A DNA stretch of 64,000 nt from JBKQVT01 sp963804825. GTDB taxonomy: Bacteria; Planctomycetota; Planctomycetia; Pirellulales; Thermoguttaceae. The notes under the pieces are model-generated. The model was not told the DNA's origin. It made no database searches and worked only from the letters and a program-made list of their open reading frames with translations. Within the stretch, counting starts at the first letter, position 1, and each line of letters begins with the position of its first letter. The stretch lies in assembly GCA_963804825.1 (NCBI GenBank), contig CAWDRV010000002.1, positions 1 to 64,000 of the forward strand, read 5' to 3'. Shown here one piece after another: positions 18,476-29,894 of the stretch. The translations under genes and the position numbers were made by a program.

Positions 18476-18724
18476 GGAGGAGGTGCGGCTCCGCCGTAAC
18501 CGGAATGGTATTGTGGCGGCGCTGCGTGGGGGATTCGGGGGCCTAGCCTGCTTTTGGGGGGCGGTTCTCTCTGGGGATACCCCCTGGGCGGAGCCAATGT
18601 CTCCCGCGCCAAGCGGCGCGGCTGTTCTGGTCACGTGCGGACCGCGATCAAGTCACCGTCTGCCTTGTCGCTTGGAGGAGAACTCGTGTCCATGAACTGT
18701 CACCTGCTCGAAGGACCATCGGGC

Positions 18725-20535
18725 ATGAAACGCTTACCACTGGCCAAGATTTTCCTGTTGGCCTGCCTTGGGGCGCCCGCCGTCGGGCTGCTCGCCGCGG
18801 CCGCCGCCCGGGGTGATACGTTCACCTGGCAGAACGTCAATGGGCAGTGCTTCGTGACGCCTGCCAAGAACCAAGGGGGCGGGGGATACTGCTGGGCATT
18901 TAGCATGGTCGGCGCCCTGGAGGCAAAGTACCTACTGACGCGGAACGACCCCAATTTCGACATTGATCTTTCCGAGCAGAATCTCATTTGTGATTCCAAT
19001 CAGGCGGTGCCCCCGGTGACACTCTCCTACGAAACGGGTTTATGCACCGAGGCCGAACTGCCCTACACCTCGGAAAACACCTCGCCTCTTTATCCCTTGC
19101 AGGCCGGCTGGCAGCAGCGGGTGGTCGTGAGCAACCAGGAACTCACCACCATTACGAACGATATTGCCGCCATCCAGAACGACATAAAGACCTATGGCCC
19201 GATGTGCATGGACGTTTGTGCCGGCGACCTGAACAGCCCCACCCTTGGCACCGGCGGATGCAACCACGCCGTGCTGGCGGTGGGCTGGGTGGACGACCCG
19301 AGCTGGGCCGGCGGCGGGTACTGGATTTGCAAAAACAGTTGGGGAACCACTCCCAACAACGGCTATTACGACGAGGCCTACGCCAACCAGATGCGATTCC
19401 CCGGGAGCACCCAGGCCTTGGAGGGCCCGGCCTGGTTCACCGGCACCATGTACTTCAGCGGCACCGACTACACCAACCCGGCCAATTTGCAGACCGGGAT
19501 CAACGCCACGGCCACCTGGGTCGGCGGGCTCAACAAGAACGTCTGGGACACCAGCACGGCGAACTGGCGGAACAACGGCACCGGCGCGGCCTTCACCTGG
19601 GTGAACCAGGAAGTCGGGGCCACGTTCGACGACACCGCCGCCCAGCGCACCATCCGCATCAGCGGCACGGCCATCGCCCATAGCCTGACCTTCACCTCGA
19701 CCGGCTACTCGATCAGCGGCGGCGCCCTGACGGTGACCGCCGGCGGCATCACGGCCAACCAGAGCGTCACGATCAACTCCCCGGTCTTTGTCGGCGCCCC
19801 GCAGACGTGGACGGTGGCCGCTGGCCAGAACTTGACCCTGTGGTCCGTGCACACCGTGATCAGCGACTTGACCCTCAACGCCGCCGGCACGGTGTCGATC
19901 AGCGGGAGCGTGGACGGCGGCGGGGTGGCCAACCTCGAAGGCGCCGCGGCCGGCAGGATCATTCAGAGCGGCCCGGGTCTGCTGGCTTTCAATCCCACGG
20001 CCTGCTGCGCAGACACCGTCGTCTGGCAGGGCGGCACCCTGTCGCTGGGGATGACGGGGAGCAACTTCAGCGGCGGACTGGACCTGGCCGGCCCACTGCT
20101 GCTGCAAGCCAATGCCAGCAGCACGGTTTCCGGCGGCGTGCTGGCCGGCGGCCCCTTCGGCGTCGGCACCTTGACGCTCACCGCCGGCACGCTTGAGGAC
20201 GACGGCGGCCGCCGGACGCTGGCCACCGCGGTGAACTTCAACGGCAACGTCACGCTGGCCAGCGCCGGCTCGACCGGCGTGACGTTTGCCCCGCTGGGGC
20301 TGGCCACGCCCAACGTGGTGACGATGAGCCTCTCGCCCACGATCAACGTGACGGCGCCGACGACGATCGCCGATCAGATCACCGGCAGCGCCGGTTTCGT
20401 CATGTGCGGGTCGAGCGTGCTCACGTTGACGGCCACGGCAAACACCAGCCTGAGCGGCCCGATCACGGTCCAACTGGGCACCCTGGCGGGCGCCACGACG
20501 CTGGCCGGCTCGGTCACGGTGGAAGCGGGGGCGCA
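18725..20535 (+). CDS. Secreted C1A papain-like protease with beta-strand repeats, N-terminal part
   Basis: Paralogue of the protease at 5540. ATG 18725 (MKRLPLAKIFLLACLG) aligns with the paralogue's start, and the CTCGAAGGA before it matches the paralogue's CTCGAAAGGA; in-frame ATG 18692 and GTG 18686 (with GGAGGAG upstream) are alternatives. The signal peptide ends near residue 30. Catalytic Gln50 and Cys56 lie in NQGGGGYCWAFS, His181 in CNHAVLAVGW, and Asn204 in CKNSWG; again no propeptide. The protease is followed by a VWDTSTANW...TFDDTAAQRTIRIS segment and strand repeats. Near 20533 the frame breaks: GGGGCGCATCGCGCC reads correctly only if two bases are missing or one is extra (other repeats here give AGATLAPGDNT), and the protein continues at 20536. 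Confidence 0.88.
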
Positions 20536-23354
20536 TCGCGCCGGGGAACAACACGTCGGGCAATTTCGGCGGCGTCGGCACCTTCGCCGCCGCCGGGCTG
20601 ACGTTGGCTGCCGGCGCCACGGCCGACTTCGACCTGGGCAGCAGCAGCGACCTGCTGGCCGTCAGCGGTCCGCTGGAACTCGATAGCGCCATACTCAACG
20701 TGCAGAACTCCGGCGGGCTGACCGCAGGCACCTACGAGCTGATCAGTTACAGCAGCCTCACCAACACGTTCAACCCCGCCTCGCTGGTGATCGGCAGCCT
20801 GCCGGAGGGATTTTGCGGCGTGGTCGTCAACAACGCCGCCGCCAGCCAGATCGACCTGAACGTCTACGTGCCGAAGCGCTGGACCGGCAGCAACGGCTCG
20901 GCCTGGGACACCACCACGGCGAACTGGACCCTCAGCGGCGGCACGGCGACCTACGCCAACGGCGACCCGGTCCTCTTCGACGACACGGCCGCCGCCGGCA
21001 GCGTGAGCGTCGTCGGCACCGTGACCCCGCTCACCATGATGGTCAACAACAACTCGCTGTCGTACACCTTCTCCGGCAGCGGCTGCATCGCCGGCGCGAC
21101 GCTGCTGACCAAGTTGGGCAGCGGCACGCTGGCCATGAACACGGCCAGCAACACCTACGCGGGCGGCACAATTCTCAACGGCGGCGTGCTGCAGCTCGGC
21201 GCCAGCAGCGCGATCTCCGGCGGCACGCTCAGGGCCGGCCCCCTGGGCACCGGCACGGTCTACCTCGCCAGCGGAACCTTGCAGGACGACGGCGGCGGCC
21301 GCACGCTGGCCAACGCCGTGGACATCACCGGCAGCGTCACGCTGGCCAGCGCGGACTCAAACGGCCTGACCTTCGGCCCCCAGGGGCTCTCGACGCCCAA
21401 TACCGTCACCCTGAGCGGCTCGCCCACGATTACCGTCACCGCGCCGACGACCATCGCGGACCAGATCACCGGCGGCGCGCTGACGCTGGTCATGGCAGGC
21501 TCCGGCACGGTGACGCTCACGGCGTCGGCCAATACGTACACCGGCCCCACCTCGCTCAGCGGCGGCTCGCTGGTGGGCACGGTGGCCGATCTCCCCACGG
21601 AAATTAGCCTGGCGAACAACGCCAATGTGACCTTCAACCAGAACACCGCCCGCACGCTGAGCAACTACATCGGCGGCGTCGGCTCGCTGACCAAGACCGG
21701 CACCGCCGTGTTGACGATGGGGGCCGCCACTGCCTACCTGGGCCCGACGGCGATCAACGCCGGCACATTGCGGCTGACGCCGGCCGTGCCCAATCCGGGC
21801 CTGTTGATCCACTGCCCCATGGATGGCCCGCTGGGGCCGATTGCCACCGGCGGCACGATCGCGGACGTCAGCGGCAATAATTATTACGGGACCCTCTCGT
21901 CTGCGGGGACCTACGTTTTCGGCAAGTTCGGCCAAGGACTCACGCTCAACGGTGGTTACATCTGCACCGTGGCCAGCACCGCCGTCAGCACTCTCCGATC
22001 GTGGACAGACTCGGTTTGGATCAACGTCGGCAGCACCGCCGACCTCGGCAGCGACGTGCTCGTATCCGCCCGGGACCAAGACCCTACTGCCGCTTTCGTG
22101 GAGAGATACACCGGCTCCGCGGTGCAGGTGTGGGACGTTGCAGTTCCCAGCAGCGGATGGGTCAACCCAGTTGAGCCCGTGGGAAGTTATAGCCTCTCGC
22201 TGGGCACCAATGCGTGGCACATGGTCACCGTAACGGTATCGCCCAGCGGGGCCTCTAACGGGGCGTGGCAGATTTACGTGGACGGCAGCTTGGACGCCTC
22301 GGGCACGTTCAGCGGGACTCCCCAAATGGTCCAAAACGGGACTACAAACGGGATGTATATTGGCGGCCGTCCCGGCTATGCCGGTATGTCGGGGGTCAGC
22401 TTCGACGACTTCTACCTCTTCAACACCGTGCTCTCGGCGAATCAGGTGCAGAGATTGTACCAGAACCAGGTGCTCTACTTCGGCAGCGTGCTGCCGACGA
22501 CCACACCGGTGCAGCTTGCCAGCGGCGGCACCTTGGACCTCAACGGCGTCTCGCAGACCATCGGCTCGCTGGCCAACGGGACCAGCGGGGGGGGCATCGT
22601 CACCAACAGCACCGCCGGCACGGCCACCCTCACCTTGGCGCCGACCGGCTCGACGACCTTCAGCGGCCGCATCCAGAACGGCACGGGGCAGGTGGCGCTG
22701 ATACTGAACGGCCCCGGAATCCAAATCCTCGCCGCCAGCAACACCTACACCGGCGGCACGCAGATCGACGAGGGCACCCTGGTGGCGAGCAACTCCAACG
22801 GCTCGGCCACCGGCAGCGGGGCCGTCACCTTAAGCGGCGGCACCCTGGCCAGCGGCGCCAGCGGCTCGATTTCCGGCACCGTCACCGTTGCCTCCGCCGC
22901 CTCCGAAATCGCCCCCGGCGGCATCGGCTCGATCGGCAACTTGACCATCGGCAGCTTGATTACCGGTTCTAACTTGACGACGCTCAACTTCGACTTGACT
23001 ACGCCCGGCGGCAGCGGCGATCTGTTGACGATCGCCAATGGGCTGACCCTTGCGCCGGGCACGGCCATTACCTTCGGCGTCGACCCGACGAGCGACGGCG
23101 ACTACCGGCTGATCGGCGGCAGCTTCGGCTCGCCCACGCTCAGCTATTTCGATCTTCCCACGGCACCGCCGGGCCTGACGTACTCGCTGTCGACCACCGC
23201 GGACTCGGGCCACATCGACCTTGTGGTGTCGGGGGTGTTGTCGGGGGCCGACGTGCCCGCCGCGCCCGGCGTGCCCGAGCCGTCCACCGTCGCCCTCCTG
23301 GGTGTCGCCGCCATCGGGCTGTTTGGTTACGCTTGGCGACGCCGGCAAACATAG
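20536..23354 (+). CDS. Continuation of the second protease protein: strand repeats, LamG domain, PEP-CTERM
   Basis: After the frameshift the frame runs unbroken to TAG at 23354. It begins IAPGNNTSGNFGGVGTF, the continuation expected of the upstream repeats. The order of parts is: strand repeats (SGSGTVTLTASANTYTGPTS), a concanavalin/LamG-like jelly roll at about 21790-22470 (MDGPLGPIATGGTIADVSGN; SWTDSVWINV; NAWHMVTVTV; GAWQIYVDGS), more strand repeats, a LTTLNFDLTTPGGSGDLLTI block, and the anchor VPEPSTVALLGVAAIGLFGY plus AWRRRQ. LamG folds often bind sugars; the ligand here is unknown. The next gene starts 65 bp downstream in the same direction. Confidence 0.88.
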
Positions 23355-23419
23355 GGCCTCGCCTAAGACATTTTCATCTATCAAAGAATCCCACCCGCGA
23401 CGCAGTCGAAAGAGGCACC

Positions 23420-26400
23420 ATGAGCAGCCAGAGGAAATTTCGGGTCGGGGTCGCTGTCATTACCTTGGGATTGGGACTGCTCTTGGCGGCGCCGGCGGCG
23501 CCGGCCGCAGTTTTATACTGGGACACGAGTAATTCATCAGGTATCCAGTCCGGCAACGGCACCTGGTCGACTTCGCAGACCGAATGGTCGACCAGCAGCA
23601 GCGGTACCACGCGGCAAAGCTGGACCAATGGCGACGACGCCGACTTCTATACCAGTGGCGCTTCCACCGTCACCATCAGCAGCTCGGTGTCGGTCGGCAA
23701 CATCACCTTTGCCGGCAGCGGTTACACCATCAGCGGTGGCACGCTTCAGCTCACCGGCGGCACCATCACCACCAGCTATAGCGCCACCATCGGTTCGAGC
23801 ATCAGCGGCACGACCGCGATAACCAAGTCCGGCGCCGCCGACCTGATCCTGACCGGCAGCGACACCTACAGCGGCGCGACCCGCATCAGCGCCGGCACGT
23901 TGCAGATCGGCAGCGGCGGCACGACGGGCTCGATCGGCAGCACCACCAGCGTCAGTAACAGCGGAGTGCTGGAGTTCGATCTGTCGGGCACGACGACCTT
24001 CTCGCCCGTCATCAGCGGCGCCGGCAGCCTGGTTCAAGCAGCCGGCACGCTGATCCTCACCGGCAGCGATACTTACGCCGGAGTGACCAGCATCACCGCC
24101 GGCACCCTGCAGATCGGGAGCGGCGGCACGACGGGATCGATCGGCGGCACCACGAGCGTCAGCGACAGCGGCATCCTGGCCTTCGATCGTTCGGACGGCA
24201 TTTCCTTTGCGCCGGTCATCAGCGGCAGCGGCGGCCTGATTCAACTGGGTTCAGGCACGCTGACTCTCGCCGCGGCCACCAATACGTACACCGGTCCCAC
24301 CCTGGTCAACGGCGGCTCGCTGGTGGGCACGGTGGCCAATATCCCCACGGCGGTCATCTTGGCCAACAACGCCAACGTGACCTTCAACCAGGCGGTCGGC
24401 GGCACGCTGAACCAGCCGGTCAGCGGCACCGGCTCGCTGACCAAGCAAGGCGCCGGCATCCTGACGGTTGGTACGGCCCTCAGCTACCAAGGGACCACCA
24501 CGGTGGCGAACGGCACGTTGCAGCTCGGCGCGACCGCGAACCTTCCGACCGTGCTCCATCTTGCTATGAAGGGCACGGGCTCGATCAACAATGGGGCCAC
24601 GATCCCGGATTCCAGCGGCAACGGCCTCAACGGGACCATGAATGGCAGCGGGGCCAGCTATGTCTCCGGACCCTTCGGCAACGGAATTAGCGCCAACGGC
24701 GGGTATATCTCCACTGTACCAAGCACCGTTACCAGTACCCTCCAGGCGTGGACGGACTCGGTTTGGATCAACGCCAGCAGCACCGCGAACTTCGAAACCG
24801 GCGTCCTCGTGTCCGCCCGCAATACCGATTCGACTTTCGCCTTCGTGGAGTGCTACGACGGCTCGGAGGTATTCATTCGCGATTTGACGAACCCTGGCGG
24901 CGCCTGGCTCCAGCCAACGGAAGACGGCACCAATAGCGCTGCGTGGCGTTACCCGGTCACGTTGAGCCAGAATACCTGGCACATGGTCACGATGGCGGTT
25001 TCCAGCGGGGGTTGGCAGATTTACGTGGACGGAACCCTGGGGGCGTCGGGGACGGTAGGCACGACTCCGCAAATGGTCGAAAACGGCGTGACGACGGGCA
25101 TGTATATCGGCAACCGGCCCGGCTCTACCTCTATGACCGGGGTCAGCTTCGCCGACTTCCAGCTTTACAACAGCGTGCTCACCGCCGCCCAGATCCAGCA
25201 GATCTATAACACGGAGGCGATTCCTGTCGGCGGCCCCCTGCCGGCCACCACGCCCATGGTGCTCAACGCCGGCGCGACCTTCGACTTGGCCGGCATCAGT
25301 CAGACCATCGCCTCGCTGTCTGACGGCAGCGGCGGCGGCACGGTGACCAACAGCAGCGCGGCGTCGGTGACGCTCACCTTGACACCCGCCGCCGGGACGA
25401 ACCGCTTCAGCGGCGTCATCCAGAATGGCACCGCCGGCGGCCAGACCTCGCTGACCATCAACGGCGCCGGCATCGTGCAACTCGACGGCAACAACACCTT
25501 CACCGGTCCGACCAACGTCCTGAACGGCACCCTTTCCGGCGCCGGCACCCTGGCCAGTGCGGTCACGGTCGCCGCCGGCGCGACGCTCGCCCCGGGCGAT
25601 AACACCCCGGGCAGCCAGTCGGGCGGCTTCGGCACCCTGACGCTCGGCGGGCTGGCGCTCAACAGCAATTCGCAACTCGTCTTCGACATCACCAGCGGCA
25701 GTAGCGACGAGGTGGTGGTCAGCGGCGCCGTGTCCTTGGGCAGCGGACTGACGCTCGACGTCGTCGACCCCGCGGGCACCCACGGCCACTACCCCCTCAT
25801 CTTGGCCTCCGGCGCCATTACGGGATTGACTCCGATCACGTTTACAATCAGCGGCGCCGGCACCAACATCGCCAGCATCGCCAGTATCACTACCGGGGGC
25901 AGCAACGAGCTGGTCCTCAACGTAGTGGGCATTGACGCATGGACGGGCGGCGACTCCACGGCTTGGAACACCACGACGGCGAACTGGGCGGGCTCAACGA
26001 CGTATACCGACGGCGACGGCGTCTGCTTCGACGACAGCGCCGGCAGCGGCGTCGCCGTTGTTCCCGGCAGCGTGACCATCGCCGGGACAGTCCAGCCGTC
26101 GGCGATCACGGTCAGCAACACCGGTCTGGCCTACACCTTCTCCGGCGCCGGCAGCATCGCCGGCAGCACGTCGTTGACCAAGTCGGGCGCCGGCTCGTTG
26201 GCGGTGAACATGGCCAACAACACCTTCAGCGGCGACACCAACCTGATCGCGGGCGTCTTGCAAGTCGACGCCAGCAGCACGGTCAGCAGCGGCACGCTCC
26301 AGAGCGGTCCGCTGGGCGTCGGGTTGGTGGCCCTTAGCGGCGGCACCTTGCAGGACGACGGCAACGGCCGCACCCTGGCCAACGGCGTCACCATCAGCGG

Positions 26401-29356
26401 CACGGTTACGCTGGCCGGCCTGACCCTCGGCCCGCAAGGGCTCAGCACTCCCAATACGGTGACCCTCACAGGCGCTCCGACGATCAACGTCACCGCGCCG
26501 GCTACCATCGCCGACGAAGTGTACGGCAACCTTGTCATGGCAGGTCCCAGCACGCTGACCCTCACCGCGGCCACCAATAGCCTCAGCGGCACCACCGAGG
26601 CCAGCGGCGGTACCTTGGTGGGCACCGTCGCTAACATCGCCACGCCGGTCAACCTGGCCAACAACGCCAACGTGACCTTCAATGAGACGGTCAATGACAC
26701 GCTCAACCAGCCGGTCAGCGGCAACGGCTCGCTGACGAAGACCGGCACCGGGAGCCTGACGGTCGGCACGGTGCTGTCTTACCAGGGGACGACCACCGTG
26801 GCCAACGGCACGTTGGTGTTGCGGGTGGGCACGCCCATGCCGACGGTGGTTCACCTGGCCATGAACGGCAATCTCCTGGACTCCAGCGGCAACAACTTCA
26901 ACGGGACCATGCCGAGCGGGGGGACCTGGTACAGCGGCAGCCCGGCGCCGCCCTTCGGCGCCGGGGTCAACACCAACGGCGGGTCGATCGTGATCCCCGC
27001 CAACCCGGCCTTCGACAACCTCACGGCGTGGACGGACTCGGTGTGGGTCAACATCAGCAGCACCGCCGCCAGCGGCTGCTTGGTGGCGTGCCGCGACTAC
27101 GACCCCATGCACGGGTTCGTGGAAGAGTACAGCGGCGGCGTGCTTCAGGCCGCCGTGGGCGCGGCCTCTCCCGCCACCGGGTGGCTGTTCACGCAGGGCA
27201 ACTTCAACGTGAGCGCCCCCACGCTGACCCCCGGCAACTGGCACATGGTCACGTTGGTCGCAGCGCAGGGGGATTTCCAGTTCTACGTGGACGGCCAGCC
27301 GCTGGGCACCCCATACAATCCGAACAGCGGTCCGCCCCAGTTGGTCGGGTCGGACGACAACGGCACCCATCCCTACGTCAGCGACCTGAGCATCGGCGCG
27401 TACGACGGCGGCGAGGACGCCATTTCGGGGGCCAGCTTCTCCGACTTCCAGCTTTACAGTGGGGTGCTCACGCCCAGCGAGATCCAGCAGCTTTATAATG
27501 CCGACGCGGTGACTCTCAATGGTCCGCTGCCGAGTACGCCCCTGGTGCTGGCGGCCGGCGCGACCATGGACCTGGTGGGCCACAATCAGGTGTTCTCCTC
27601 GCTGTCCGGCGGCGGCACGCTGACGACCAGCGTCACCGGCATGGCCGGCCCCGTGGTCCTCACCCTGGCCCCCTCCGGCGCCGCGACCTTCAGCGGCGTG
27701 ATCCAAGACGGCGCCGGGCAGATCACGGTCACCGTCAACGGCCCCGGTACGCAGGTCTTTGCCGGCAGCAACACCTACAGCGGCGCGACGGTCATCAACG
27801 GCGGCGTGCTGGCGATTGCCGCGCCCGGCGTCTACAGCGCGGGCTTCACCATCAACAGCGGCGGCACGCTGGAAGTCGCCGGGCCCGGCGCGATCGACAA
27901 CGTCGGCCTGCTCTCCGGCAGCGGCGTCGTCCTGCTGGCCCCCGGCGGTTCGATGATCGCCAGGAACTGCGCCAGCAACGTCATGGTCGGCGGCGGCACG
28001 CTCACCGGCGCCGCCGGCGCCACGCCGGCCGTCGGCGGCGTGCTGGTTGCCTCCGGCGCGGTTTCATTGGCCACCGGCCAGACGATGTCGGTAGGCAACG
28101 GCGGGTTGCTCATCGCCCCGGGCGCCGGTGGCACCGTCAACATCACCGGCGGGCTGCTCGTCCAGGGCGCGAGCGTCGGCGCCAACTGGTGGGGCGGCGC
28201 GGTCAACGTCGGCGACCCGGCGGCCGGCGGCCCCGGCGGCACCAACAACCCCGCCGTGCTGGCCATCAGCGGTGGCACCCTCCAGGCCGGCAACTGGGCC
28301 AACGGCGTGGCCGGCGCCGGCCTCCAAGTCGGCGTCGGCGGCGCCGCCGGCATCGTCAACCAGTCCGGCGGTGTCGTCAACGTCGAAGGTTGGAATGCCT
28401 TCGCCGTCGGCGGAGCCATCTTCGGCTCAACTTCGGGAACGGGAACCTACAATCTCTCCGCCGGCACCCTCAACACCGGCTACTACGTCACCGGCTTCAC
28501 CGAGATCGGCCTCTCCGGGGGCAGCGGCACGGTGAACGTCTCCGGCGGCGTGTGGAACATCTCCGCCGACGCCCCCGGCGGCCAAGGCCCCCCCGGCCAG
28601 GGCGGCGCCAGCCTGCTGAACATCGGCAGCGGCAACGCCCCCGACGGCGATGCCGCCGGCACCGGCAGCGTCGTCATCAGCGGCGGCCAGGTCCATGCCT
28701 TCGGCGGCATCACCGTCGGCAACGTCTACGGCCAAGGCGGCGCCGGAGTGTTGAGCCTGCAAGGCGGCCTGTTGGACCTGACGGCCGGCACCTACAGCGC
28801 CCTGGCCGGGAAGATTTACGTGGGCTCCGGCGGCACGCTGGTCGCCGCCAGCGGCACCCTGCAAAACGTCACGGAAATCCTCGGCAACGCCACGATCAGC
28901 GGCACGACCGCCTCCGGCACGCCGCTGGCCCTGACCATGAGCGGCAGCGGACTGCTCGTCCTGGCCGGCACCAACACCTACACGGGTGGGACCATGGTCA
29001 GCGCCGGGACGCTCGATTTCGCCACGCCGGCCGCCATGCCCAGCACGGGCACTTTGACCATCGCTGCCGGCGGCGACGTGGCGTTGGGGGCGTTGCTCAG
29101 CGCCTCGTCGCCCGCGACCGACGCGACCGACGCAACCGAGACCGTGGCGGAGACCAGCGAAACCAGCGGGAACGTTGTGACGAGCTCGAAGGCCAGCGTG
29201 GGCGGCGCCGTGGCCATTGGCGGCGGGGTTTCGCTCGGTGGCACGGACTCGATTGCCGAGGGCGTCCCGCCGGCCGCCGTGCCCGAGCCTTCCGCCTTCC
29301 TCCTGCTGGGTGTTGCCGCCATGGGACTGCTTGGCTACGCTTGGCGTCGGCGTTGA
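23420..29356 (+). CDS. Giant secreted beta-helix protein with two LamG domains and PEP-CTERM anchor
   Basis: A 1979-residue unbroken frame. ATG 23420 is preferred over upstream starts because AGAGG precedes it and a signal peptide follows (MSSQRKFRVGVAVITLGLGL...APAAPAA). It then has a WDTSNSSGIQSGNGTWSTS motif shared with the giant at 42919, and strand repeats (GSDTYSGATRISAGTLQIGS). LamG-like domains are at about 24550-25220 and 26850-27510 (AWTDSVWIN; NTWHMVTMAV; WQIYVDGTLG). A distinct Gly-rich block lies at 27800-28900 (NQSGGVVNVEGWNAFAVGG). The anchor is VPEPSAFLLLGVAAMGLLGY plus AWRRR, preceded by a Thr/Glu-rich stretch. It sits 65 bp after the protease gene, probably in the same transcript. 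Its first LamG-containing portion resembles the neighbour, indicating duplication. Confidence 0.92.
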   Translation: MSSQRKFRVGVAVITLGLGLLLAAPAAPAAVLYWDTSNSSGIQSGNGTWSTSQTEWSTSSSGTTRQSWTNGDDADFYTSGASTVTISSSVSVGNITFAGSGYTISGGTLQLTGGTITTSYSATIGSSISGTTAITKSGAADLILTGSDTYSGATRISAGTLQIGSGGTTGSIGSTTSVSNSGVLEFDLSGTTTFSPVISGAGSLVQAAGTLILTGSDTYAGVTSITAGTLQIGSGGTTGSIGGTTSVSDSGILAFDRSDGISFAPVISGSGGLIQLGSGTLTLAAATNTYTGPTLVNGGSLVGTVANIPTAVILANNANVTFNQAVGGTLNQPVSGTGSLTKQGAGILTVGTALSYQGTTTVANGTLQLGATANLPTVLHLAMKGTGSINNGATIPDSSGNGLNGTMNGSGASYVSGPFGNGISANGGYISTVPSTVTSTLQAWTDSVWINASSTANFETGVLVSARNTDSTFAFVECYDGSEVFIRDLTNPGGAWLQPTEDGTNSAAWRYPVTLSQNTWHMVTMAVSSGGWQIYVDGTLGASGTVGTTPQMVENGVTTGMYIGNRPGSTSMTGVSFADFQLYNSVLTAAQIQQIYNTEAIPVGGPLPATTPMVLNAGATFDLAGISQTIASLSDGSGGGTVTNSSAASVTLTLTPAAGTNRFSGVIQNGTAGGQTSLTINGAGIVQLDGNNTFTGPTNVLNGTLSGAGTLASAVTVAAGATLAPGDNTPGSQSGGFGTLTLGGLALNSNSQLVFDITSGSSDEVVVSGAVSLGSGLTLDVVDPAGTHGHYPLILASGAITGLTPITFTISGAGTNIASIASITTGGSNELVLNVVGIDAWTGGDSTAWNTTTANWAGSTTYTDGDGVCFDDSAGSGVAVVPGSVTIAGTVQPSAITVSNTGLAYTFSGAGSIAGSTSLTKSGAGSLAVNMANNTFSGDTNLIAGVLQVDASSTVSSGTLQSGPLGVGLVALSGGTLQDDGNGRTLANGVTISGTVTLAGLTLGPQGLSTPNTVTLTGAPTINVTAPATIADEVYGNLVMAGPSTLTLTAATNSLSGTTEASGGTLVGTVANIATPVNLANNANVTFNETVNDTLNQPVSGNGSLTKTGTGSLTVGTVLSYQGTTTVANGTLVLRVGTPMPTVVHLAMNGNLLDSSGNNFNGTMPSGGTWYSGSPAPPFGAGVNTNGGSIVIPANPAFDNLTAWTDSVWVNISSTAASGCLVACRDYDPMHGFVEEYSGGVLQAAVGAASPATGWLFTQGNFNVSAPTLTPGNWHMVTLVAAQGDFQFYVDGQPLGTPYNPNSGPPQLVGSDDNGTHPYVSDLSIGAYDGGEDAISGASFSDFQLYSGVLTPSEIQQLYNADAVTLNGPLPSTPLVLAAGATMDLVGHNQVFSSLSGGGTLTTSVTGMAGPVVLTLAPSGAATFSGVIQDGAGQITVTVNGPGTQVFAGSNTYSGATVINGGVLAIAAPGVYSAGFTINSGGTLEVAGPGAIDNVGLLSGSGVVLLAPGGSMIARNCASNVMVGGGTLTGAAGATPAVGGVLVASGAVSLATGQTMSVGNGGLLIAPGAGGTVNITGGLLVQGASVGANWWGGAVNVGDPAAGGPGGTNNPAVLAISGGTLQAGNWANGVAGAGLQVGVGGAAGIVNQSGGVVNVEGWNAFAVGGAIFGSTSGTGTYNLSAGTLNTGYYVTGFTEIGLSGGSGTVNVSGGVWNISADAPGGQGPPGQGGASLLNIGSGNAPDGDAAGTGSVVISGGQVHAFGGITVGNVYGQGGAGVLSLQGGLLDLTAGTYSALAGKIYVGSGGTLVAASGTLQNVTEILGNATISGTTASGTPLALTMSGSGLLVLAGTNTYTGGTMVSAGTLDFATPAAMPSTGTLTIAAGGDVALGALLSASSPATDATDATETVAETSETSGNVVTSSKASVGGAVAIGGGVSLGGTDSIAEGVPPAAVPEPSAFLLLGVAAMGLLGYAWRRR

Positions 29357-29530
29357 TAGGGTTGGGACCGGCGCAGCACGGGGCGTACGGTGGGCAGTAG
29401 TGCGCAGGCAACCCCCGCCGGAAACCGGTGGCCAGAGGGGGTCGGGGGGTTGGCAGGGCGGGGGCGCGGTGGGAGGATATAATCCAACCGCCTGGGTTTA
29501 CGCATGCCAGTTCCTGGTGGTCGCGGAGAT

Positions 29531-29857
29531 TCATCCGAAGTTGCCCAGACGTAGATTCTGTGTGACGGCCGGTGTGAGCAGAGGCGCCTGACAATATTGT
29601 TTGCGGTCAGGTTGGAGGTGTCGCGGTGTAGAGCGTGCTCGTCGAAAATGACTGCCCAGGAGTTCAACCATGGGTACCGGCTCGGTCGCATTGGGCACAG
29701 GGATTCCACACGCTTCGCGAGCCAGCAGCGCGGCAAAGCTGGCCGCGTTCGTGTCTGCCGATTCGCGCTGGTGTTCATTCAGCCTGTGACGGATTCGATC
29801 CGACCTGCCGACATACAAATGCTCTGTACCTTCAGAGAGCAGATAGGGCCGACTCAT
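29531..29857 (-). pseudogene. GIY-YIG nuclease-like remnant starting inside a tRNA half
   Basis: The frame begins SRPYLLSEGTEHLYVGRSDR and continues RIRHRLNEHQRES...ASFAALLARE, which resembles the start of stand-alone GIY-YIG proteins, with YLL/YVG in place of GIY/YIG and an Arg in the following helix. After ALLARE the rest (CGIPVPNATEPVPMVELLGS and onward) no longer looks like the family and lacks the conserved Glu region. The only ATG is made from the anticodon-loop bases of the adjoining tRNA fragment. Probably a truncated, inactive leftover. Confidence 0.55.
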
Positions 29858-29894
29858 AACCTCGAGGTCACAGGTTCAAATCCTGTCCCCGCCA
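29853..29894 (+). pseudogene. 3' half of a tRNA-Met(CAU)-like gene
   Basis: CTCATAA fits an anticodon loop with CAU. Then follow CCTCG, a variable region, a perfect 5-bp T arm (ACAGG TTCAAAT CCTGT) and an acceptor 3' strand CCCCGCC plus A. The 5' half is absent: upstream bases neither pair with the anticodon stem nor supply a GGCGGGG acceptor strand, and they read instead as the GIY-YIG remnant on the other strand. It is not a functional tRNA. Confidence 0.65.

Noticed and set aside
29821..29894. Complete tRNA gene including a GCTC...GAGC D-arm-like stem
   Set aside because: The anticodon stem and acceptor 5' strand do not pair, and the supposed D arm lies within the GIY-YIG-like coding sequence.
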